Assembly (NCBI GenBank): GCA_019246575.1
Contig: JAFAQG010001039.1
Coordinates: forward strand, 1-9,174
Direction of reading: 5' to 3'
Length of the DNA stretch: 9,174 bases
Origin: Acidobacteriaceae bacterium
GTDB taxonomy: Bacteria; Acidobacteriota; Terriglobia; Bryobacterales; Bryobacteraceae
Below, piece by piece: positions 1-6,426 of this stretch (position 1 is the stretch's first letter; each line of letters opens with the position of its first letter). Under the pieces are notes generated by a model, which made no database searches, was not told the origin of the DNA, and was given only the letters and a program-made list of their open reading frames with translations. The position numbers were made by a program, and so were the translations under genes.

Positions 1-1
1 C

Positions 2-1390
2 GTGGCGCTCATGGGACACTCGCGAGGCGGCGAAGCTGCGGCCACGGCATTTCTGTTTAACGGGCTCCAATACTGCCCCGACGATGCCGCCATCCGCTTT
101 GACTACCACTTCCCGATCAAATCCGTGGTCGCTATTGCGCCCGCTGATGGACAGTACAAACCGGCGGGTCAGTGGCGGATCATTCACGACGTAAACTATT
201 TCACAATCCAGGGAGCGAACGACGCGGACGTGTCTTCCTTTGCAGGCAGCCGGCAATGGGAGCACGTGAACTTTAGCGCCAACGGTGATTTCTTCAAAGC
301 GGAGTTGTACGTCTACCGCGCAAATCACGGGCAGTTCAATACGGTGTGGGGCCGAACCGACACGGGGGCTCCCGCGAATTGGCTGCTGAATTTACGGCCT
401 TTGTTGCCGGCCGCTGAACAGCGCCGAATCGCCGAGATCTACATAACTGCTTTCCTCGAAGCGACACTCAAGAATCGCCGGGAATACGTTCCGCTGTTTC
501 AGGATTACAGAAGAGCTCACGACTGGCTGCCGCGAACTCTTTACATCAATCGTTATTTGGACAGCAGCCACATCACGGTTGCGAATTTCAATGAGGATTC
601 AGACCTGACCACAACCACCATGCCCGGCGGGCACTTGGAAGGACATGGGCTCAGTGTTTGGCACGAGGGCCGCATCCCTTTCCGACGCGGCGACCGCGAC
701 TATAATGGCGTGTTTTTGGGCTGGAACCGGCACGGCAAGCAATCGAAAACCCCGACCGTGGTGCCCAGCTACTCTATCGAGCTTCCACCCGGTAACCAGT
801 GGCGATTAAGCAGCCGGTCCTCACTCGTGCTCTCCACGGCGGTGAGCGACGAAGAGGCGCCGCTCCTCGAAAATGCGGCGCATGAAGACAACGCTGACAG
901 CAAGAAAGCGAAGGGAAAACCGGAGCTCACGGATTTCACCGTCGAGTTGGCAACAGACGAAGGCGTAAACGTCCGATTACCGCTGAGTCGATTCTCACCT
1001 CTGCTGCCTCCAATAGAGGTGCGCTTCACAAAACTAAGCCTTCTCGACTCGATGAACTATAAAAAGGCCTCTGAACCGATCTTTCAGACAATTGAGCTTC
1101 CGCTCAGCACCTTCGGTGAGCAAGACAAGCGCTTCCGAGCCGATCACCTGCGCTCGATTCTGCTTTTGTTCGATCGGACTCCGGCACGCGTGATCATCCT
1201 GAGCGAAATCGCCTTCGGAAAATCATCGGGTGCCTTCCCCGTCGCGCCTTCGACGCTCCAAACGCGCATCGATTCGCAACCGCAAAAGGTGGTGTCAGCG
1301 CGCAAAAATTTGGCGAATGTGGACAGCACAGGGAAGGTTGGGATCGAGAGGCTGGGACCGAGCCGCGACCGCAAGGGAGCGAATCCCTGA
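2..1390 (+). CDS. Serine alpha/beta-hydrolase with beta-rich C-terminal domain (5'-truncated)
   Basis: The reading frame is open from the window edge to TGA at 1388-1390, so the N-terminus is missing; the GTG at position 2 is an internal valine codon, not a start. The visible part begins at the nucleophile elbow G-H-S-R-G-G (residues 5-10, Ser7). An aspartate in Q-G-A-N-D-A-D (residue 74 or 76) and His109 in N-H-G-Q-F complete a plausible Ser-Asp-His triad, as in PET-hydrolase/platelet-activating-factor-acetylhydrolase-like esterases. The fold appears to end near residue 185. The remainder (about 190-435) is beta-rich, with a charged linker around 280-305, and its end (LRSILLLFDRTPARVIIL) resembles a galactose-binding-like jelly roll. 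Substrate is unknown; ester or lipid hydrolysis is inferred, and location cannot be judged without the N-terminus. The last residues (GPSRDRKGANP) look like translated repeat rather than domain. Hydrolase assignment is good; the C-terminal domain is tentative. Confidence 0.8.
   Translation: MALMGHSRGGEAAATAFLFNGLQYCPDDAAIRFDYHFPIKSVVAIAPADGQYKPAGQWRIIHDVNYFTIQGANDADVSSFAGSRQWEHVNFSANGDFFKAELYVYRANHGQFNTVWGRTDTGAPANWLLNLRPLLPAAEQRRIAEIYITAFLEATLKNRREYVPLFQDYRRAHDWLPRTLYINRYLDSSHITVANFNEDSDLTTTTMPGGHLEGHGLSVWHEGRIPFRRGDRDYNGVFLGWNRHGKQSKTPTVVPSYSIELPPGNQWRLSSRSSLVLSTAVSDEEAPLLENAAHEDNADSKKAKGKPELTDFTVELATDEGVNVRLPLSRFSPLLPPIEVRFTKLSLLDSMNYKKASEPIFQTIELPLSTFGEQDKRFRADHLRSILLLFDRTPARVIILSEIAFGKSSGAFPVAPSTLQTRIDSQPQKVVSARKNLANVDSTGKVGIERLGPSRDRKGANP
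1354..1388. repeat. Possible dispersed short repeat overlapping the 3' end of the hydrolase gene
   Basis: The segment contains GAGCCGCGACCGCAAGGGAG followed by CGAATCCCT. Its right half is a small hairpin, AGGGA (1374-1378), loop GCGAA, TCCCT (1384-1388), which runs into the TGA stop. From memory, very similar 'ccgcgaccg-aagggagcgg' units occur in many copies between genes in Solibacter-like acidobacteria, sometimes forming the 3' codons of predicted proteins. Only one copy is visible here, so the repeat nature cannot be shown from this window. Confidence 0.3.
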
Positions 1391-1422
1391 GTCATGAAAG
1401 CCGGATTGCGATCCTGCGGCTC

Positions 1423-1438
1423 CCGAAACAAGTTTCGG
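1423..1438. other. Perfect inverted repeat (terminator hairpin or operator)
   Basis: CCGAAAC and GTTTCGG are exact reverse complements separated by AA. The site lies 32 bp after the hydrolase stop and 110 bp before the oxidoreductase start. As RNA it folds into a six-pair stem with a four-base loop, but only a short T run (about 4 bases interrupted by GCG) follows, so it is a poor intrinsic terminator. As DNA it has the symmetry of a binding site for a dimeric regulator. An overlapping alternative stem, TTTCG (1433-1437) with CGAAA (1443-1447), also exists. The choice between these roles is open. Confidence 0.35.
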
Positions 1439-1548
1439 TTTGCGAAAATAACATTACCGGGCGATCTCAACTTTTCGCCGCTAACACAGAAGTGGCGGGT
1501 CTAGTAACCATACCAGGCTTCTTCTCAACACCTTATTAGTTATTTGCT

Positions 1549-4500
1549 GTGAACAAGACTACTTTAAACGGTAATGGGTCGGGACTTTTGTTGCCCTACG
1601 ATCTCGAATTCGAAGATCTCTACGAACATGAATCGCTTGTTCGCCTGGATGCCATCTTCCTGGAACAGCTGCGCACTGCCGCCGAACCGCTGTACGACCG
1701 GCTGAGATCGGCGCGCGCAAACCCGGCTGCGCTCACTGCGAAGCAACAATCGGAATTAATCATCGAAGTCGGTCCCTATTTGGAAGATTTCGTAGCCGAG
1801 CTCTTCGGCATCGAAGCGGATCTCCACACGTTACGCGAGCGCCACTCCGAACTGGCCCCCCTCTATTCAGTAAAGAGGCGATTTGTACAACGGAAAGCGT
1901 TGACCGGCTACACCGCCGAGAAAGCAAGTGCGATCGACGGCGTTGTCGTCGGGACTGAACTCGAGGCTCTTATTCATGAGCCCCTAACGGAAATGAGCTT
2001 CGCCCGCCACGTGGCACACTGGCTCAGCGCGGAGGCGGAAAATGCGCAGCCTTTGCAACTCGCCGCACAGTATGCCGCGTGGGCCACTCTTTCAGAAGAG
2101 GGGAAAGCCAGGCACCGAGGCGGCGTTCTCTTTCGGACTCCGCACAAGCTGGATTTCTATCACCTGGTGCCCGTCGAATCCAGGGTGACCGACACGCTGG
2201 TACAACTGCAGCTCAGCAATGGTCACCTGCGGCACCGCGAAGGATTTCAACTAACCGACACGGGCACAGATCTTACCGGCGCATTGGATCAGGCACACTA
2301 CTGCATCAAGTGTCACAACCAAGGAAAAGACAGCTGCTCCACAGGCTTGAAAGAGAAGAACGGGGCCTTTAAATCGAGCGTGTTCGGCGTGCCTCTGGCG
2401 GGTTGCCCGCTGGACGAAAAGATCTCCGAGATGAATGCGCTCAAAGGCAATGGAAATCCAATCGCCGCGCTAGCCGCAGTCGCCATCGACAACCCGATGA
2501 CCGCCGCGACCGGTCATCGCATCTGCAATGACTGCATGAAGTCCTGCATCTTCCAGAAGCAGGATCCCGTCGACATTCCCCAGGTCGAAACGCGCACGCT
2601 CAAGGACGTTCTGGAGCTTCCCTGGGGCTTTGAGATTTACTCACTGCTCACGCGCTGGAATCCGCTGAATCTTTCACGTCCGTATCCGCGGCCGGCGAGC
2701 GGGTTCAAGATTCTCATCGTCGGCCTTGGCCCGGCTGGCTTCACCTTGGCTCATCACCTGATGAACGACGGCCATACCGTGGTCGCGGTGGACGGGTTGA
2801 AGATCGAGCCCCTGCCGCAAGACATCTCCGGAGTGGATCCGTACGGGAAACGCGTGCCCTTCCGCCCCTTGCGCGACATTACCGAGATCTACGAACGGCT
2901 GGACGAACGCGTCATGGCTGGGTTTGGCGGCGTGGCCGAGTACGGAATTACGGTTCGCTGGAACAAGAACTTTTTGAAGGTGATTCGCCTGTTGCTCGAG
3001 CGGCGAACGAGTTTCTCCATGTACGGCGGCGTGCGGTTCGGCGGCACGTTAACTGTCGACAGCGCCTTCGATATGGGATTCGATCACATAGCGCTCTGCG
3101 CGGGAGCGGGCAGGCCCACAGTCATCCCGATGGAGAACGGGCTCGTGCGAGGTGTTCGCCAAGCCTCCGATTTCTTGATGGCGCTGCAGCTGACTGGCGC
3201 GGCCAAATATGAATCCCTGGCCAATCTGCAGATTCGTATGCCCATCGTTGTCGTGGGCGGCGGACTCACCGCTATAGACACCGCGACCGAGTCTCTTGCC
3301 TACTATGTCGTCCAGGTAGAAAAGTTTCTGAAGCGATACGAACTGCTCGCCGCAGAGCTCGGAGAGCCTGAAATCCAATCCCAATGGACGCCCGAAGAAC
3401 GCGGGATCGCGCGCGAGTTTTTGTCGCATGGCAAGGCCATCCGCGCGGAGCGCGAACGGGCGTTCCAGAACGGCCGGGAGCCCCGATTCCTTGATCTCCT
3501 GAATGAGTGGGGCGGCGTTACGATCGCCTATCGCCGTCGATTGATCGACGCGCCCAGCTACACCCTCAACCACGAGGAAGTGCATAAGGCTCTGGAAGAA
3601 GGAGTGCGCTTCGCAGAATGTTTAACACCACGCGAAGTGGAGGTCGACAGCTACGCCGCCGCCAAGGCGCTTCGACTCGAAAAGCAGCGCTTAGACGACA
3701 CGACGGGAACACTCGTAGGAACCGGCGAACAGATTGTATTGCCGGCAAAGACCATCTTGGTCGCCGCCGGAACCCAGCCGAACACCGTTCTTGCGCGCGA
3801 GGATGAGCACAATTTTAAGTTGGATGGCCGCTATTTCCAGGCGTTCGACGAGGACGGCCACCCAGTCAGACCCGAACGGATAGCGAAGCCCGCCGAGACC
3901 AACGTTCTGGTCTCGCTGCATCCGGATGGTCGTGCCATCAGCTTCTTCGGTGACCTGCATCCCTCTTTTTCTGGCAATGTCGTCAAGGCCATGGGCAGCG
4001 CAAAGCGCGGCTATCCCGTGATCTCCCGCATTCTGTCCCGGCTGACTCCGAATCAGCCGGATGGAAAAGCGCTCATCGACCGGCTCGACAGTGAATTGCG
4101 CGCCGTCGTCCAGGACGTAATTCGGCTGACTCCGACAATCGTCGAAATCGTCGTCCGAGCCCCGATCGCCGCACGAGCGTTCAAGCCGGGACAGTTTTAC
4201 CGGCTCCAGAACTATGAGGCTCTGGCTACTCACACCGATTCCACTGCTTTAGCAATGGAAGGACTGGCCCTGACTGGGGCTTCTGTGGACGTAGACAAGG
4301 GTCTGCTCTCCACGATCGTGTTGGAAATGGGCGGATCGTCCGATCTTTGCGCGCTATTGAAACCGGGAGACCCCGTCATTCTGATGGGTCCGACAGGCAC
4401 CCCGACAGAAACCCCTGCGCAGGAGACGGTATTGCTCGCCGGCGGCGGTTTAGGCAACGCGGTTCTGTTCTCTATCGGTCAACAACTCCGCGCCGCGGGC

Positions 4501-5082
4501 TCGCGCGTGGTCTATTTCGCCGGCTACAAGAAGATTGTCGATCGGTACAAAGTCGAAGAGATCGAGAAGGCTGCAGACGTGGTCATTTGGGTCTGCGATG
4601 AGGCGCCGGGATTTACTCCCGGACGGGTGCAAGATAGCGCCTTTGTCGGCAATATCGTCGAGGCAATGGAGGCCTATGGCCGTGGCGATCTCGGCGAACC
4701 CGAAATCTCGCTCAACTCCGTCGACCGCCTGATCGTGATCGGCTCCGACGGCATGATGCGGGCCGTTCAGCAGGCGCGACACACCGTTCTTCGCCCCTAT
4801 CTCAAGCCGGATCACCACGCAATCGGCAGCATCAATTCGCCGATGCAGTGCATGATGAAGGAGATCTGCGCGCAATGCCTTCAAATGCATAAAGATCCCG
4901 TTACGGGAAAAGAAACCGTCGTCTTTTCCTGCTTCAACCAGGATCAGCCGCTGGATCACGTGGAGTTCGGCAGCCTGCGCTCCCGATTGTCGCAAAACGG
5001 TACACAGGAAAAGTTGACGAAACTCTGGGTAGATCATTGCCTGCGTAGTATCGGCGTGCGCCCCGCGCTCGTTCACCAGTGA
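1549..5082 (+). CDS. Fused GltD/NfnL-like and PyrK/NfnS-like flavo-iron-sulfur oxidoreductase
   Basis: This 1177-residue cytoplasmic enzyme should pass electrons between pyridine nucleotides and another carrier. Residues 1-245 are helical, cysteine-free and unrecognised. Cysteines at 252, 255, 263, 286 and 326, 329, 333 correspond to the two [4Fe-4S] sites of the GltD/DPYD N-terminal domain. The first Rossmann motif is G392-L-G-P-A-G397 (FAD) and the second G570-G-G-L-T-A575 (likely NAD(P)H); the FAD-closing G801-D802 precedes L-H-P. From about 847 an FNR-like module follows, with P880-G-Q-F, a G965-G-G-L-G nucleotide-binding loop, and C1101-x5-C1107-x2-C1110-x17-C1128, a PyrK-type [2Fe-2S] motif. 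The order matches NfnL then NfnS. The start is GTG: an in-frame TAG lies at 1537-1539, there is no clear Shine-Dalgarno, and the next Met is near residue 149. It is probably monocistronic. It is not simply gltD: no gltB is adjacent, and it carries the extra module. Exact reaction unknown. Confidence 0.88.
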   Translation: MNKTTLNGNGSGLLLPYDLEFEDLYEHESLVRLDAIFLEQLRTAAEPLYDRLRSARANPAALTAKQQSELIIEVGPYLEDFVAELFGIEADLHTLRERHSELAPLYSVKRRFVQRKALTGYTAEKASAIDGVVVGTELEALIHEPLTEMSFARHVAHWLSAEAENAQPLQLAAQYAAWATLSEEGKARHRGGVLFRTPHKLDFYHLVPVESRVTDTLVQLQLSNGHLRHREGFQLTDTGTDLTGALDQAHYCIKCHNQGKDSCSTGLKEKNGAFKSSVFGVPLAGCPLDEKISEMNALKGNGNPIAALAAVAIDNPMTAATGHRICNDCMKSCIFQKQDPVDIPQVETRTLKDVLELPWGFEIYSLLTRWNPLNLSRPYPRPASGFKILIVGLGPAGFTLAHHLMNDGHTVVAVDGLKIEPLPQDISGVDPYGKRVPFRPLRDITEIYERLDERVMAGFGGVAEYGITVRWNKNFLKVIRLLLERRTSFSMYGGVRFGGTLTVDSAFDMGFDHIALCAGAGRPTVIPMENGLVRGVRQASDFLMALQLTGAAKYESLANLQIRMPIVVVGGGLTAIDTATESLAYYVVQVEKFLKRYELLAAELGEPEIQSQWTPEERGIAREFLSHGKAIRAERERAFQNGREPRFLDLLNEWGGVTIAYRRRLIDAPSYTLNHEEVHKALEEGVRFAECLTPREVEVDSYAAAKALRLEKQRLDDTTGTLVGTGEQIVLPAKTILVAAGTQPNTVLAREDEHNFKLDGRYFQAFDEDGHPVRPERIAKPAETNVLVSLHPDGRAISFFGDLHPSFSGNVVKAMGSAKRGYPVISRILSRLTPNQPDGKALIDRLDSELRAVVQDVIRLTPTIVEIVVRAPIAARAFKPGQFYRLQNYEALATHTDSTALAMEGLALTGASVDVDKGLLSTIVLEMGGSSDLCALLKPGDPVILMGPTGTPTETPAQETVLLAGGGLGNAVLFSIGQQLRAAGSRVVYFAGYKKIVDRYKVEEIEKAADVVIWVCDEAPGFTPGRVQDSAFVGNIVEAMEAYGRGDLGEPEISLNSVDRLIVIGSDGMMRAVQQARHTVLRPYLKPDHHAIGSINSPMQCMMKEICAQCLQMHKDPVTGKETVVFSCFNQDQPLDHVEFGSLRSRLSQNGTQEKLTKLWVDHCLRSIGVRPALVHQ

Positions 5083-5110
5083 CCGGAAAAATAAACACCC
5101 GGTTTTCTTT
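5082..5110 (+). terminator. Weak intrinsic-terminator-like hairpin after the oxidoreductase gene
   Basis: ACCGG (5082-5086, starting on the last base of the stop codon) pairs with CCGGT (5099-5103) across a 12-base A-rich loop and is followed by a T-rich run TTTTCTTT (5103-5110). The five-pair stem is short and the loop large, so termination may be partial. Its position between a large gene and an operon of different function is what makes it plausible. Confidence 0.35.
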
Positions 5111-5114
5111 AAGC

Positions 5115-5141
5115 TAACCGCTGCCAGCCTCGTCAGTCTAA
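5115..5141 (+). promoter_or_regulatory. Candidate ECF-type promoter upstream of the sigma factor gene
   Basis: TAACC (5115-5119) and GTCTAA (5136-5141) are separated so that AAC-N17-GTCTA resembles the general AAC / cGTC-TCTA layout of ECF promoters, and ECF operons are often autoregulated. Transcription would begin near 5147, only a few bases before the ATG at 5153, giving an almost leaderless mRNA. That would agree with the absence of a Shine-Dalgarno sequence there. The match is short and could be chance. Confidence 0.2.
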
Positions 5142-5152
5142 AGACCAGCCGG

Positions 5153-5734
5153 ATGGAATGGACCGACCTGGCTGCCGCCGAAGAGGCACGAAAAGGGAAT
5201 CAGCACGCCTTTCGTGTCTTGGTCGAGCGGCACAGCCAGTCCGCATTCCGTCTTGCTTTTCGCATGACCGGAAATGAGCAGGACGCCGAGGACGTGGTAC
5301 AGGAAACCTTCCTTCGGGTACATAAGCAGCTACACCGTTTCGACGGGCGGGCCGCCTTCTCGACCTGGCTGTATCGAATTTGTGCGAATTGTGCGCTGGA
5401 TCTGCTGCGCAGCCGAAAGGCGAGAAAAGAGCAGTTAGCTCCCGCTACCGACGAGGACAGCGGCGGCCATTGGCTCGACCAGGTGGCGGCACACGATCCT
5501 TCACCGGAACGGCTCATGCAGAGCGGGCAGATTTCAGGTCTGCTCGAGCCTGCTCTGAAAAGCCTCACGGAAGCTGAGCGCGTCGCGTTTGTCCTGCGTC
5601 ACTTCGAGGGCTGCAACATAGACGAAATCGCGCGCACGTTGGGCGTTCAGACCAACGCCGCGAAGCACAGTGTTTTTCGAGCTGTTCAGAAACTCCGGCG
5701 CGCGCTGGAGCCGGCCTGGGGAGTTGCCCGATGA
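5153..5734 (+). CDS. ECF (group 4) RNA polymerase sigma factor
   Basis: A 193-residue two-domain sigma factor of normal ECF length. Region 2 covers about residues 18-85, with the typical core-binding stretch D-A-E-D-V-V-Q-E-T-F-L and then the F-S-T-W-L-Y-R-I segment that contacts the -10 element. A variable linker (about 95-125) leads to region 4 (about 130-185), with a helix-turn-helix around N-I-D-E-I-A-R-T-L-G-V for the -35 element. It should redirect RNA polymerase to an extracytoplasmic-stress regulon. It is the first gene of a four-gene operon, and its stop overlaps the anti-sigma start by 4 bp (ATGA). The ATG at 5153 has no clear Shine-Dalgarno, but the protein begins exactly as such factors usually do (MEWTDLA). 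Family certain; signal and regulon unknown. Confidence 0.95.
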   Translation: MEWTDLAAAEEARKGNQHAFRVLVERHSQSAFRLAFRMTGNEQDAEDVVQETFLRVHKQLHRFDGRAAFSTWLYRICANCALDLLRSRKARKEQLAPATDEDSGGHWLDQVAAHDPSPERLMQSGQISGLLEPALKSLTEAERVAFVLRHFEGCNIDEIARTLGVQTNAAKHSVFRAVQKLRRALEPAWGVAR

Positions 5735-6426
5735 CCCATCTGAGCAGTGACCAACTGACGGACGCCTACTACGGCGATCTGGATGCAACGGCACGCGGGC
5801 ATCTCGAGGACTGCGCGGCGTGCCGCGCGGATTTTGACCGGCTTCAGGAGGTACTGAATGCCGTAAAAAGCTACCCCGTTCCGCCACGTTCGGATGCTTA
5901 CGGGCGCGAGGTGTGGGCGCGCTTGCAGCCGCGTCTTCGCCAAAAAGGCGAACGTCGCTGGTTTCAGATATGGACCTTGGTTCCCATCACCGTGGCTCTG
6001 TGCGTGGCGGTGTTTGTTGCGGGAATGATGACTCAGGAGCACCGGCAGAGTAAAACGCTTGCCGATGCTCGTGAACGAATTCTGCTCATGGCGATGAGCG
6101 ATCACTTTGAGCGATCTCAAATTATCCTGGCCCAATTGCTAAACGCAACTCCGGGCGAGGTCAGCTTTCGGGATGAGCGAGATCGAGCAAGGGATCTACT
6201 TGACGAGAATCGACTCCTTAGGCAGACAGCGTTGCACGCCGGAGACTCCGCGCACGCAGCCCTGCTCGACGAATTGGAGCGGATTCTTCTCAACATTGCC
6301 AATGGCCCGTCCGAGATGAGCGCGGCGGATTTAGCTGCATTGCAGCGACGGATAGAAAGCGAGGGTCTGTTGTTCAAGGTCCGCATTAGTTCGGCAGACA
6401 CTCGCGAAACAGGACGTAAACTATGA
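5731..6426 (+). CDS. Membrane-anchored zinc-finger anti-sigma factor
   Basis: A 231-residue one-pass membrane protein. The N-terminal cytoplasmic part holds the ZAS/zf-HC2 motif H24-x3-C28-x2-C31, the zinc-binding signature of anti-sigma factors that clamp ECF sigmas. A transmembrane helix spans about residues 80-100, preceded by basic residues (K-G-E-R-R), which places the N-terminus inside. The remaining ~130 residues outside are helical and charged, with no signature I can name; I recall closely similar C-terminal regions (DERDRARDLLDENRLLRQTA-like) beside ECF factors in other acidobacteria, suggesting a conserved sensor domain. GGGGAG (5718-5723) lies 7 bases before the ATG, and the 4-bp overlap with the sigma gene implies translational coupling and matched amounts. 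The stop overlaps the next gene in the same way. Anti-sigma role confident; signal unknown. Confidence 0.9.
   Translation: MTHLSSDQLTDAYYGDLDATARGHLEDCAACRADFDRLQEVLNAVKSYPVPPRSDAYGREVWARLQPRLRQKGERRWFQIWTLVPITVALCVAVFVAGMMTQEHRQSKTLADARERILLMAMSDHFERSQIILAQLLNATPGEVSFRDERDRARDLLDENRLLRQTALHAGDSAHAALLDELERILLNIANGPSEMSAADLAALQRRIESEGLLFKVRISSADTRETGRKL

Noticed and set aside
2..4. GTG at position 2 as the start of the hydrolase
   Set aside because: It encodes a valine just before the nucleophile elbow, which always sits in mid-domain; the true start is upstream of the window.
1460..1479. GGCGA / TCGCC stem with a 10-base loop
   Set aside because: Only five pairs, no T run and no conserved context; expected by chance at this base composition.
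1394..1504. A 36-codon ORF starting ATG at 1394 in the spacer before the oxidoreductase
   Set aside because: No ribosome binding site, no recognisable peptide features, and it runs through the inverted repeat; most likely a chance frame.
3049..5076. Long antisense frames opposite the oxidoreductase (3049-3585, 3691-4233, 4450-5076)
   Set aside because: Their translations resemble no protein family, and the + strand product is a coherent enzyme with motifs throughout; these are GC-driven shadow frames.
1549..5082. Calling the large gene gltD (glutamate synthase small subunit) or pyrK
   Set aside because: It is more than twice the length of GltD, has no adjacent gltB, and joins both module types; neither name would describe it correctly.
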